A stretch of DNA of 64,000 nucleotides from [Clostridium] citroniae WAL-17108 (GTDB lineage Bacteria > Bacillota > Clostridia > Lachnospirales > Lachnospiraceae): the NCBI RefSeq assembly GCF_000233455.1, contig NZ_JH376421.1, positions 451,681-515,680 of the forward strand. Reading direction: 5' to 3'. The notes under the pieces are model-generated. The model was given only the letters and a program-made list of their open reading frames with translations, had not been told where the DNA came from and made no database searches. The translations under genes were made by a program, and so were the position numbers. Below are positions 25,891-34,443 of this stretch, one piece after another; position 1 is the first letter of the stretch; each line of letters begins with the position of its first letter.

Positions 25891-27207
25891 TTACAGGTAG
25901 AAACCCATGGAGATCAGCAGTGCGGCAAAGCATGCCATCACAATAGGGAGCACCAGGGACAGGATAAAGTTGTTGATATATGCCTGCTTATGGGTCAGCT
26001 TTGTGGTGGACAGCATGGTGATGACACCCGCGCTGTGGGGAAGGGTATCCAGGCCAATGGAGGACATGGCAACCAGCCTGTGCAGCTGATCTGCCGGGAT
26101 CCCGGTGGCGATAAAACGGTCGGCAAAGTTCTGAAGGGCAATATTCTCACCGGAGGATGCGGAGCCGCAGATGCCGGCGCATACATTCACTACCAGAACA
26201 ATGGTCAGGGGATTGGTGCCCAGGGCGTCCAGGCTGCCTACAATGGCCTGAAAACCAGGAACAGCTGATACGATACCGCCAAATCCCGATGCACAGCACA
26301 CCGTGATCAGAGGCATGATGGCCTGAGGCATGGCGCCGGAAAATATCTTTTTCAGGTCCTGCTTGCGGGGATCATATAACAGCCATGCGACCACACATCC
26401 GCTGAACAGGGAGATAACCGCGGACATCTTTAACACATTGAGCACAAGGATCACAACGATCATGGGAAGAAGGCACTGCCATAAAGGCTTTTCATCATCT
26501 ACCTTAACTTCCACCAGCTGCTCTTTGTCAATCAGTTCTCCTGTGGGAAGAAAGCTCTCCCCCTTCCGGTTGGTCCGCTTGCACTGCCACCAGATATATC
26601 CTGAACCCAGGGCGAATGTGAGCAGTGAACACAGGATCCCAAGGACCGGAGCAGCCATTGTGGTGGAGCCAAAATATTCAATGGGTATGATATTCTGGAT
26701 CTGTGGGGATCCGGGCAGCATACCGATGGTCACTGTTGAGGAACCCAGACAGGAACAGGAGTACATCCACCATGGTATATCCAGTTCCTTAAACAGGGAT
26801 CGTGCAATGGCAACCAGAATAAACACAACAACAAATACGTTTACGCCTCCGTAAGTCAGGATCAGCTGGATGATGGGCAGTACCATAACTGCCAGCCACC
26901 GCTGTACATTCCGGTTTTTTGCCCTTTTTGCAATGCGGGCCACCTTGATGGCAATGGAGGGAGCAGCGCCCGAATCCCCCATAAAGCGCGCAAACAACGC
27001 ACTGAACAGAAAAATCAGGAAATAGCCCTGCATGAAACCTACGGCCTTTGGCATAAATGCTTCCGACAGCAGTGAGAATGGATTCATGCCCCCAAAGACA
27101 GCTACAACCATACCGGCGGCAATGGCCACAATGATCGTGTTGTAACCTATGTAGGCCAACAGGATAAACAGAGCCAGACCAACCACAATACCAAATAAAC
27201 TAAGCAT
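25891..27207 (-). CDS. GntP-family permease
   Basis: A 438-residue membrane protein with about twelve helices, of the gluconate/carboxylate permease family (N-terminus MLSLFGIVVGLALFILLAYIGYNTIIVAIAA as three consecutive blocks). It has the usual GSPQIQN and SSGENIALQNF loop motifs. Members import sugar acids and other carboxylates with protons or sodium. Within this cluster it is the only intact transporter, so it probably brings in the acid to be activated. Palindromic site E lies about 110 bases upstream. The start has AGGGGAAG upstream. Confidence 0.9.
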   Translation of the reverse strand: MLSLFGIVVGLALFILLAYIGYNTIIVAIAAGMVVAVFGGMNPFSLLSEAFMPKAVGFMQGYFLIFLFSALFARFMGDSGAAPSIAIKVARIAKRAKNRNVQRWLAVMVLPIIQLILTYGGVNVFVVVFILVAIARSLFKELDIPWWMYSCSCLGSSTVTIGMLPGSPQIQNIIPIEYFGSTTMAAPVLGILCSLLTFALGSGYIWWQCKRTNRKGESFLPTGELIDKEQLVEVKVDDEKPLWQCLLPMIVVILVLNVLKMSAVISLFSGCVVAWLLYDPRKQDLKKIFSGAMPQAIMPLITVCCASGFGGIVSAVPGFQAIVGSLDALGTNPLTIVLVVNVCAGICGSASSGENIALQNFADRFIATGIPADQLHRLVAMSSIGLDTLPHSAGVITMLSTTKLTHKQAYINNFILSLVLPIVMACFAALLISMGFYL

Positions 27208-27314
27208 TTTCTTCCCCTTTCGTACTGTATCTTATGATGTTATAATAATAACAAAGCCGGCCTCAAACACCCACTGCACTTGTCACAAAAATAACATTTT
27301 TATAACCCCTGCTT

Positions 27315-27333
27315 TCTGGTTAAAACAACCAGT
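27315..27333. promoter_or_regulatory. Palindromic operator candidate, site E
   Basis: TCTGGTTA-AAA-CAACCAGT, a clean dyad sharing GGTTAAAAYAACCA with sites A and B. It sits between the acyl-CoA dehydrogenase stop (27348) and the GntP start (27207), upstream of the permease. Confidence 0.6.
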
Positions 27334-27347
27334 GGGCCTGGTCAGTT

Positions 27348-28487
27348 TTAACGGAGCATTGCTTTTGAGATCACCACACGCTGGATCTCATTGGTCCCCT
27401 CCACGATCCGGTTCACCCGGGCATCCCGGTACAGCTTGGAGATCAGATATTCATCGCACAGCCCATAGCCTCCAAAAATCTGCAGCGCCTGATCGGTAAT
27501 CCTTCCAAAAGCTTCCGTCACAAAGCATTTGGCAACGGAGGCCTCCGTATTACATGGTTTCCCCTGGTCAAGAAGCATGGTGGCGTGATAGACAAGGCCG
27601 CGGCTGGCCTGGATCAGCATCTCCATATCAGCCAGTTTTTCCTGTATCATCTGTTTTGCGCAGATGGGCTTTCCAAAGGCCACCCGTTCCTTGGAGTACT
27701 GGACGGCCAGATCCCTGGCAAGCTGGCAGGCGCCCAGGCTGGAAGCCGCGATCATGGGCCTGGAGGCGGTCAGTACCTTCATGGCATTTGCAAATCCGCT
27801 CTCCTCCGTTCCCACCAGATTGCATGCAGGGATCTCCACATCTTCAAAGATCACCTCTGCCGTGTTGGACAGGCGCATTCCGAATTTATCGATCTTTTTG
27901 CTGACATTGACCCCTTTGCGGTCCCGCTCCACGATAAACGTGGCCAGGCCTCTGGATCCCTTGGAGGGATCCACGGATGCAACCACCAGGAACATGTCCG
28001 CCAGGGAGGCATTGGTGATAAACATCTTGGTCCCGTTAATAACATAGGAACCGCCTCTGCGCACAGCCGTTGTGCGGACCGCGGCGCTGTCAGACCCTGC
28101 CCCGGGCTCCGTCAGGCAGAACGCGCTTATGGATCCTTTATTTAAAAGGCCCGCGTAATATTGCTTCTGCTCCTCGTTTCCCGCCGCCATAACAATCTTG
28201 CCGCCCATACTGGTCACATTAAACATCCCCATATAGGTGCTCTCCACCTTGGCCCCCTCCTCGATCATCATGGCCGTGGTGGTGGTATCCAGCCCCATGC
28301 CTCCGTATTCCTCGGGCACCTGCATCATATGCAGTCCCATATCGATCCCCATCTGTATGATCTCCTTGGGATAATGCCCTTCTTTTTCCCATTCCAGGAC
28401 ATGGGGCTTGACCTCCCTGGTCATAAAATCCCGTATCAACTCCACCAGACTCTGCTGGTCCTCAGTCATATCATATAATCCATCCAT
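27348..28487 (-). CDS. Acyl-CoA dehydrogenase
   Basis: A 379-residue FAD-dependent acyl-CoA dehydrogenase and the second in the cluster. It has AFCLTEPGAGSDSAA, GTKMFITNASLADMFLVVAS, the IFGGYGLCDEYLISKLYRDARV block and catalytic-type Glu363 in VEGTNEIQR. It lies six bases downstream of a CoA-transferase gene, so the operon order is NMO-like, CoA-transferase, dehydrogenase. Its preference may differ from the enzyme at 12669, to which it is clearly related but not nearly identical. Confidence 0.94.
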   Translation of the reverse strand: MDGLYDMTEDQQSLVELIRDFMTREVKPHVLEWEKEGHYPKEIIQMGIDMGLHMMQVPEEYGGMGLDTTTTAMMIEEGAKVESTYMGMFNVTSMGGKIVMAAGNEEQKQYYAGLLNKGSISAFCLTEPGAGSDSAAVRTTAVRRGGSYVINGTKMFITNASLADMFLVVASVDPSKGSRGLATFIVERDRKGVNVSKKIDKFGMRLSNTAEVIFEDVEIPACNLVGTEESGFANAMKVLTASRPMIAASSLGACQLARDLAVQYSKERVAFGKPICAKQMIQEKLADMEMLIQASRGLVYHATMLLDQGKPCNTEASVAKCFVTEAFGRITDQALQIFGGYGLCDEYLISKLYRDARVNRIVEGTNEIQRVVISKAMLR

Positions 28488-28493
28488 TCAGGC

Positions 28494-29729
28494 TTATAAA
28501 CCTCCTTTCCCGTGTCTGTCCAGGCTCTGGTGCGGCCACCGTTGTTCCAGCTGGGCAATCTTCTCGCTGCTGTATCCAAGTTCCCTCAGGATCTCCTCAT
28601 TCTGCTCTCCCAGGAGGGGGGCGCGTCTGAACTCAGCCGGCGTCTCGGACATGCCGCAGTTCCCGGTCCTGGTGATAAAGGACGGCTTGGAGTCCATACC
28701 CGGCATGGTGGGCTGCTCCTGCAGCCAGCCGTTGAGACGGAATTCCTCATCACTCCACACCTGATATTCGTTGTAGACCCGGCAGCACGGCACCCCTGCG
28801 GCGTCCAGGGCTTTCAGTGCCTCATCCTGGCCTCCATAAGCATCCGTAAGCCACTTATTGATAAGAGGTATCAATGTCATCTGATTCCTTGCCCGGTCAG
28901 ATACCTCCGCATACTCCGGATCCTCCTTCCATTCCGGACGCCCCATCAGGTCGCACAGGCTCTCCCATATCCTCTTGCCTGCCGCTGCCATAACGATATC
29001 CCCGTCCTTGCAGTGAAACACCCCGTAGGGGCACATGGTGGGATGATGGTTGCCCTGCCTTTTGCTCATCCGTTCCGGCCCAAGGTTACAGTGGATCAGC
29101 GGCGTATTAATATAGATCAGGGTGCGCAGCAGGGAAATATCCACATATTGCCCCTCCCCGGTATCACGCCAGTGATACAGCGCCGTCATGACGCCGGTAA
29201 ACATATTGAGTCCTCCAAGAAGATCCCCCAGAGGGAATCCGCTTTTCTGCGGTGCTCCGTCCGCCTCCCCGGTAACACTCATAATACCGGACATTGCCTG
29301 GGCGATAATATCATAGCCCGGCTTTGATACGTATTTTCCTGTCTGTCCAAAGGTTGTCAGGGATGCGTATACAATATCCTTTTTTACGGCCCGTACGCTC
29401 TCATAATCCAGCCCATACTTTTTCATGGTCCCGGGACGGAAATTTTCCAAAATCACATTGGCTGTGGGGAGCAGTTTTTTTACAACCTCCAACCCCTCAG
29501 GATCCGTAAGGTCCACTGCCAAAGACTTCTTGCCCCGGTTGAACCAACAGTGGGATAAGCTCTCTCCATCCACCATGGGCGGGAACTTCCTGCCGTCCTC
29601 TCCCCTGACCGGACGCTCAATTTTGATCACTTCCGCTCCATAATCCGCCATCATGGCTCCTGCCGTTGGACCGGCCGCCATGGTGGTAAAATCCAGGACC
29701 CTGATACCCTCCAGTGCTTTTTTACTCAT
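28494..29729 (-). CDS. CaiB/BaiF (class III) CoA-transferase
   Basis: A 411-residue fourth family member. It differs from the other three in having the N-terminal motif MAAGPTAGAMMADYGAEVIKIERP, and its Asp169 in PLGDLLGGLNMF matches the numbering of the catalytic Asp169 in formyl-CoA transferase. It is therefore closer to mainstream CaiB/Frc enzymes. AAGGAGG precedes the ATG. It lies directly downstream of an NMO-like gene and upstream of an acyl-CoA dehydrogenase. Confidence 0.93.
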   Translation of the reverse strand: MSKKALEGIRVLDFTTMAAGPTAGAMMADYGAEVIKIERPVRGEDGRKFPPMVDGESLSHCWFNRGKKSLAVDLTDPEGLEVVKKLLPTANVILENFRPGTMKKYGLDYESVRAVKKDIVYASLTTFGQTGKYVSKPGYDIIAQAMSGIMSVTGEADGAPQKSGFPLGDLLGGLNMFTGVMTALYHWRDTGEGQYVDISLLRTLIYINTPLIHCNLGPERMSKRQGNHHPTMCPYGVFHCKDGDIVMAAAGKRIWESLCDLMGRPEWKEDPEYAEVSDRARNQMTLIPLINKWLTDAYGGQDEALKALDAAGVPCCRVYNEYQVWSDEEFRLNGWLQEQPTMPGMDSKPSFITRTGNCGMSETPAEFRRAPLLGEQNEEILRELGYSSEKIAQLEQRWPHQSLDRHGKGGL

Positions 29730-29765
29730 TATGCCTTCCTCCTTAATGGTATCTTTTGGTGTTTG

Positions 29766-30746
29766 TCATCTATTTCCCCGGATTGCGTTAAGCCGATCCA
29801 GACATTGCCCGGCTTCCTCCATGATACTGTCCAGGATCTCCCCGCAGGTCTTTACCTCATGGATCAGCCCGCAGGACGGCCCCACCGCAAACATGCCTTC
29901 ATCCACATCGCCGCTCTCATAGGCTGCCTTGCCGCGCTTTCCTGAGATCACAGGCATCAGTTCTTCCAGGGAAGCTCCCCTGGATTCCAGCTCAAGGCAT
30001 TTTCTGGCAGCCTCATTATCCGCCACACGCACCATGTTCCGGATGCTTTTCTGGCACAGTACCGTTCTGTTCTCATCGGAATTTACGATCCACTCCTTCT
30101 GGTTTTGATGGATCAGGCATTCTTTGCTGGCCACAAAGCGGGTTCCCATAACAATGCCTTCGCAGCCCAGACTCAGCGCTGCCAAAAGACCTCGCCCATC
30201 AGCGATCCCTCCGGCTGCCAGCACCGGAACCTTGACCTCGCGGGCAGTGCGGTTAGCCAGGACCATGGTTCCCACCCCGTCCGTATGGGGATGGCCCGCC
30301 ACCTCAAATCCTGCCATGGTTATAAGGTCCGCTCCCATGCTCTCAGCCTTTTTTGCATGTTTTACACATGCTGCCTTATGGATCCATTTTACCTGATCCT
30401 TATGGGCGTTGAGGATATCTGCCAGTTCCTGCGGACTGGCTCCGGCTGTCTCAACTGCGGGCACCCCCTCCTCCAGGATCACATTTACCTGGTCAAAAAG
30501 CTCCTTTCCGGGGCGCAGGCTGGGGATCAGGGAAATGTTGACTGCAAAGGGGCGGCCCGTCATCTCCTTCACCTTCCGGATCGCTCTGCGCAGATCCTTT
30601 GGATCCGGATAAATAGTCACATTAATTGTGCCCAGGCCTCCTGCCTCCGATACGGCACCAGCCAGTTCCGGCACACCCAGATGCTGCATACCTCCCTGCA
30701 TGATCGGATATTTGATCCCCAATATTTCTGTCATTCTTGTTTTCAT
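29766..30746 (-). CDS. Nitronate monooxygenase/FabK-like FMN protein
   Basis: A 326-residue paralogue of the protein at 23734, of identical length, starting MKTRMTEILGIKYPIMQGG. It shares AGFEVAGHPHTDGVGTMVLA and the FMN phosphate site VLAAGGIADGRGLLAALSLG. The ATG at 30746 matches the paralogue's N-terminus and has a GAAGG upstream. It heads the operon NMO-like, CoA-transferase, acyl-CoA dehydrogenase. The true reaction (nitronate oxidation or enoyl-thioester reduction) is undecided. Confidence 0.86.
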   Translation of the reverse strand: MKTRMTEILGIKYPIMQGGMQHLGVPELAGAVSEAGGLGTINVTIYPDPKDLRRAIRKVKEMTGRPFAVNISLIPSLRPGKELFDQVNVILEEGVPAVETAGASPQELADILNAHKDQVKWIHKAACVKHAKKAESMGADLITMAGFEVAGHPHTDGVGTMVLANRTAREVKVPVLAAGGIADGRGLLAALSLGCEGIVMGTRFVASKECLIHQNQKEWIVNSDENRTVLCQKSIRNMVRVADNEAARKCLELESRGASLEELMPVISGKRGKAAYESGDVDEGMFAVGPSCGLIHEVKTCGEILDSIMEEAGQCLDRLNAIRGNR

Positions 30747-30886
30747 AATCCATACCTTCACTTTCCATGAGAACTGTATCACTTAACTATCTGTTAATAA
30801 AATATCACTTTACCCTTTTTATGAATACGTTTGTTTCTACAATTTTTATCACAGTGCTTTTAGTAAGTGATTGGACACTTTGACCA

Positions 30887-30905
30887 GTCCTGTCCCCGAC
30901 AGGAC
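30887..30905. promoter_or_regulatory. Perfect 8-3-8 palindrome upstream of modA
   Basis: GTCCTGTC-CCC-GACAGGAC lies about 70 bases upstream of the predicted modA promoter. A further half-copy ACAGGACC occurs at 30933-30940. This may be an operator for modA or for the divergent NMO-like gene. Confidence 0.5.
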
Positions 30906-30973
30906 CAACTCTTTAAAATCCACACCCGCTTTACAGGACCTTTAAGCTTTCACATCCTCACCGTTATTTTTTC

Positions 30974-31000
30974 TTGACAATAACGCTTTTCCAGTATAAT
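30974..31000 (+). promoter_or_regulatory. Predicted modA promoter
   Basis: Consensus TTGACA (30974-30979) and TATAAT (30995-31000) with a short 15-base spacer, 41 bases upstream of the modA ATG. The tight spacing of two perfect hexamers suggests that a regulator adjusts promoter geometry. Confidence 0.6.
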
Positions 31001-31041
31001 ATGGTAAATGTTACTAAATCTACTAATTGGAGGGTATTACA

Positions 31042-31890
31042 ATGAAAAAAAAGACACTGGCAGTTTTACTGGCCGCAGCACTGGGTGCATCCATGCTATG
31101 GGGATGCGGTAAGGGAAATGATGCAGGGGCATCTGCCACCCCGGCTTCCACAACAGCGGAGAGCACTGATTCCAGTACTGCGTCCGGTACTGAGAGCGGC
31201 ATTCAGCTTCCCGACCTGACCGGCCGCACCCTGATGATTTACTGCGGTGCGGGAATGACAAAACCATTCCAGGAAATTGCCGATGCCTTTAAAAGCCATA
31301 CCGGATGTGAGATGAACGTGACCTATGCCAACGCAGGGCAGATACAGTCACAGATCACCACTTCCGAGGAGGGCGATCTGTTTATCGCAGGATCCGGGGA
31401 TGAGTTAAAACCGGTAGAGTCCTATGTGGAAGGAAAAAAAGAACTGGTAAAACATATACCCGTGCTGGCGGTCCAAAGCGGCAATCCAAAAAACATTACG
31501 GGGCTGGTGGATTTGACCGGGGATGGGGTAACGCTTATCATGGGAGATGTGGACTCCACGCCCATTGGAAAGATCGCCAAAAAGGCAATGACCGATGCAG
31601 GTATCTTTGACCAGGTACAGATTGAGGCAACCACCGCCACTGCTCCCCAGATGTCCACTGCCCTGGCCGCCAAGGAGGCGGATGCGGCTATTGTGTGGAA
31701 GGAGAACTGCGATGCCCAGGACGTGGAAATCGTAAACACAACGGACCTGGATCCATATATTAAGACCATTCCGGCCGCTTCCTTAAGCTGCGCCGCGGAC
31801 AAGGATGCCCTGGAGGCCTTTAACCAGTACCTGGACATGGACACAGCCAAAGAAATATGGGTGAAATACGGATATGAAATCGTGGAATAA
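31042..31890 (+). CDS. modA: Molybdate/tungstate ABC transporter substrate-binding lipoprotein
   Basis: A 282-residue extracellular binding protein anchored as a lipoprotein. It has a lysine-rich start, a hydrophobic stretch, and a lipobox LWGC about 20 residues in, followed by a Ser/Thr/Ala-rich linker. The mature part (LMIYCGAGMTKPFQEIADAF, GDLFIAGSGDEL, MGDVDSTPIGKIAKKAM, ADAAIVWKENC) matches the ModA/WtpA group. Molybdate and tungstate cannot be told apart here. The ATG at 31042 has GGAGGG upstream. The gene heads an operon with modB, modC and a DUF364 protein. Confidence 0.9.
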   Translation: MKKKTLAVLLAAALGASMLWGCGKGNDAGASATPASTTAESTDSSTASGTESGIQLPDLTGRTLMIYCGAGMTKPFQEIADAFKSHTGCEMNVTYANAGQIQSQITTSEEGDLFIAGSGDELKPVESYVEGKKELVKHIPVLAVQSGNPKNITGLVDLTGDGVTLIMGDVDSTPIGKIAKKAMTDAGIFDQVQIEATTATAPQMSTALAAKEADAAIVWKENCDAQDVEIVNTTDLDPYIKTIPAASLSCAADKDALEAFNQYLDMDTAKEIWVKYGYEIVE

Positions 31891-32746
31891 AAACCGCCAT
31901 AAACGGTTCGATTTATTCTCAGCCATAACTATTATGACAGCACTGCTGGTGATATTCTTCATCGGCAGTGCTATCAGTGCTGTGATTGTTAGCGGAATCC
32001 CCTGCTTTGCCGAAACCATCCGGTCACCGGAGGTACTGTTTGCATTCCGGCTCAGTTTTACCACTGCCAGCATATCCACAATCATTGTCATGGCTCTGGC
32101 TCTTCCCACCGCCTATGCCCTTACCCGGACAGATATGCCATTTAAACGATTATCCGGGCTGATGATCGAGCTCACCCTCTCACTGCCCTACATACTGCTA
32201 GGCCTCAGCCTTCTTATCATCTTCTCCTCCCCTGCCGGCAAATGGCTGAAAGGACACGGCTTCAAAGTGGTCTTTTCCCCTGTTGGCATTGTCATGGCCC
32301 ATATCCTGGTCAACCTCCCCTACGCGATCCGGCTGATCCGCACTGCCTTTGAGACCTCTGACCAGCGGCTGGAATTCATTGCCCAGACCCTGGGTGCCTC
32401 TCCCTGGAAATGCTTTCTCACCATCCTGCTTCCCCTGTGCCGGGGCAGCCTGATCAGCGCCTTTATTCTCACCTGGTCCAGGGCATTGGGAGAGTTCGGG
32501 GCCACACTTATGCTGGTGGGAGTCACCCGTTTTAAAACCGAGACCCTGCCGGGCAGCATTTACCTGAGTATATCAACAGGGAATAATCCCACGGCCATGG
32601 CTACCGCGATGCTGATGCTTTTAATATCCGGATGCACCCTGTTTCTGGCCCAGTTTATGGGAAAATCCTGGTATCAGCACGAACGGCAGGTAGGCGGACA
32701 GATTAATTACACCAAGTGCAGAAATCTCAATGGGAGGGAACGATGA
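31874..32746 (+). CDS. modB: Molybdate/tungstate ABC transporter permease
   Basis: A 290-residue inner-membrane permease with about six helices. The EAA loop is visible as IAQTLGASPWKCFLTILLPLC followed by the conserved SRALGEFGATLMLVG found in ModB, CysT and WtpB. It overlaps modA by 17 bases and modC by four (ATGA), so translation is coupled. The C-terminus runs about 30 residues past the last helix. Confidence 0.92.
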   Translation: MKSWNKNRHKRFDLFSAITIMTALLVIFFIGSAISAVIVSGIPCFAETIRSPEVLFAFRLSFTTASISTIIVMALALPTAYALTRTDMPFKRLSGLMIELTLSLPYILLGLSLLIIFSSPAGKWLKGHGFKVVFSPVGIVMAHILVNLPYAIRLIRTAFETSDQRLEFIAQTLGASPWKCFLTILLPLCRGSLISAFILTWSRALGEFGATLMLVGVTRFKTETLPGSIYLSISTGNNPTAMATAMLMLLISGCTLFLAQFMGKSWYQHERQVGGQINYTKCRNLNGRER

Positions 32747-33453
32747 AAAAAATCCTTATCCACAATTTTTCCGTAAAAAGGGGAAGTTTTACACTAAAAC
32801 CCCTGTCCCTTACCATTGAAAAAGGGGAAATCTTTGCTATACTTGGACGTACAGGGTCCGGGAAGACCGTGCTTCTGGAAGCCATCGGGGGTATGTTCCC
32901 CGGCACCGGCGGTTCCATACAGTATGACGGCGTTGACGTGATGGATATTCCGCCCCGCAGCCGCAGGCTGGGCTTTGTATATCAGGATCACGGCCTCTTT
33001 CCCCACATGAAGGTCTGTGATAATATTTCCTACGGCCTGAAAATGCACGGTTTCTCCAAAGAGGAACAGAGAAAACGCACATCAGACCTTATGGAGATGC
33101 TGTCCATCACCCATATTAAGAACCAGTACCCCGGCACCCTCAGCGGAGGGGAAAGCCAAAGGACCGCGCTGGCCAGGGCGCTGGCACTGGAGCCGGAAGT
33201 TCTTTTGTTAGACGAGCCGTTCTCCGCACTGGACCCGGCAACCAGAAAGCAGCTCTACCTGGAGTTAACAAGGATCCACGAACATTTCAGGTGTACGATC
33301 ATTTTTGTCACCCACGATTTCGTGGAGGCAAGGCTGTTGGCCCACAGGGTGGGGATCCTGCTAAACGGTGAGCTGAAAGCCGTTGTTTCGTCAGACAGGC
33401 TGATGGATGAACATTATTGTGAAGAAGTGGAACAATTTCTTGGGAGGGAATGA
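32743..33453 (+). CDS. modC: Molybdate/tungstate ABC transporter ATP-binding protein
   Basis: A 236-residue ATPase. Walker A GRTGSGKT, signature TLSGGESQRTALARAL, Walker B LLLDEPFSALDP and the switch histidine in VTHDF are all present. It lacks the long C-terminal molybdate-binding domain of classical ModC, as is common in Gram-positive WtpC/TupC-like proteins. GGGAGGG precedes the ATG at 32743, which overlaps the modB stop. Confidence 0.93.
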   Translation: MKKILIHNFSVKRGSFTLKPLSLTIEKGEIFAILGRTGSGKTVLLEAIGGMFPGTGGSIQYDGVDVMDIPPRSRRLGFVYQDHGLFPHMKVCDNISYGLKMHGFSKEEQRKRTSDLMEMLSITHIKNQYPGTLSGGESQRTALARALALEPEVLLLDEPFSALDPATRKQLYLELTRIHEHFRCTIIFVTHDFVEARLLAHRVGILLNGELKAVVSSDRLMDEHYCEEVEQFLGRE

Positions 33454-33455
33454 AC

Positions 33456-34244
33456 ATGAACAATGGAACAACACCAGCCGTAACGGGCAGTATGGGTCCG
33501 GAACAGTTTTTCGGTGAATTAAGAAAACGCTTTTTTGACCTTCTGAAAACAGAAGGGATATTGGAAGAACAGGTTATTATCAATACCCGCTCCCTCACGC
33601 CCGAGGAAGCCATCGGTATTACAAAACGCAGGGACTTTCCCATCATTACAGGGAAGGATGTCATGGTCCAGGCAGAATGTATGGGCGCTTTGGGGCAGGC
33701 GTTTACAGATGCACCCTCCGCGTTTCGCGGGACCCTGGCTGAAATATGTGCACTGGACATACAGGGCAGTTCCCATGACCGCGGACTCTTTATCGCATCC
33801 CTCAACGCTGTCATGAAGCACCTGGGCAAGGTGGAATGTACGGTCCACTGCCGAAACAATGGGCCGGAGCAATGCGCGGTTGACGCGGCCGGATTGATTG
33901 AAGCCAGCTACGGCCATCCCAGGATCGGGCTGATCGGATACCAGCCTTCCCTCCTGGAACGCCTGTCCGGCCAGTTCCCAGTTCGTGTTGTGGACTTAAG
34001 CCCTGTAAATATCGGCCAGCAGCGCTATGGAGTATTGGTGGAAGACGGCCGTGTGGACGGCGTCAGCACTGCTGTCTGTGATTGGGCCGACCTGGTGCTG
34101 TGCACGGGCAGCACGGTCTGTAACGGAAGTATTGTAAATTTTCTGCACCTGAAGGACAAAATACTGTTTTACGGCACTACGCTGGCAGGGGCCGCGGCGC
34201 TTATGGGGCTGCCCAGGATATGTTTTGCGGACCGGTATCAGTAA
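33456..34244 (+). CDS. DUF364 (Rossmann-like, putative metal-chelation) protein
   Basis: A 262-residue protein that looks like a DUF4213/DUF364 protein, a family often found beside metal-oxyanion transporters and proposed to bind a metal. The C-terminal half has a Rossmann-like order (HPRIGLIGYQPSLLERLS, VRVVDLSPVNIGQ, ADLVLCTGSTVCNGSIVNF). The ATG at 33456 is favoured over the one six bases upstream because the GGGAGGG would otherwise touch the start. It is the last gene of the mod operon, so a link to molybdenum or tungsten handling is inferred. The enzyme activity is unknown. Confidence 0.8.
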   Translation: MNNGTTPAVTGSMGPEQFFGELRKRFFDLLKTEGILEEQVIINTRSLTPEEAIGITKRRDFPIITGKDVMVQAECMGALGQAFTDAPSAFRGTLAEICALDIQGSSHDRGLFIASLNAVMKHLGKVECTVHCRNNGPEQCAVDAAGLIEASYGHPRIGLIGYQPSLLERLSGQFPVRVVDLSPVNIGQQRYGVLVEDGRVDGVSTAVCDWADLVLCTGSTVCNGSIVNFLHLKDKILFYGTTLAGAAALMGLPRICFADRYQ

Positions 34245-34252
34245 GGTGCCTG

Positions 34253-34296
34253 GCCGCCCTATCTAACACGCCGGTGTTTTACAAGGGCGGCTTTTC
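34253..34296 (+). terminator. Terminator of the mod operon
   Basis: GCCGCCCT pairs with AGGGCGGC across a 23-base loop and is followed by TTTTCTG. It starts nine bases after the DUF364 stop codon. Confidence 0.75.
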
Positions 34297-34379
34297 TGTA
34301 CCTATTTTTTGATTTTTCCGGCTTTAAGAGCTAACCAGCTTGCAGCGGGAGCCGCCAATAACCACATTCTCAATTCTCC

Positions 34380-34409
34380 TTGCAAAGCAGCCGCCCTCAA
34401 TGCTATAGT
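34380..34409 (+). promoter_or_regulatory. Predicted promoter of the M16C peptidase gene
   Basis: TTGCAA (34380-34385), an 18-base spacer and TATAGT (34404-34409) lie 35 bases upstream of the start codon. Confidence 0.5.
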
Positions 34410-34443
34410 ATAGAAAGGTTTTGCATTTGAAAGGAGATTCACC

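Noticed and set aside
9563..30746. Assignment of the CoA cluster as a bile-acid 7-dehydroxylation (bai) operon
   Set aside because: CoA-transferases and a ligase are shared classes, but no BaiCD/BaiH-type oxidoreductase, BaiA dehydrogenase or BaiE-like dehydratase is present.
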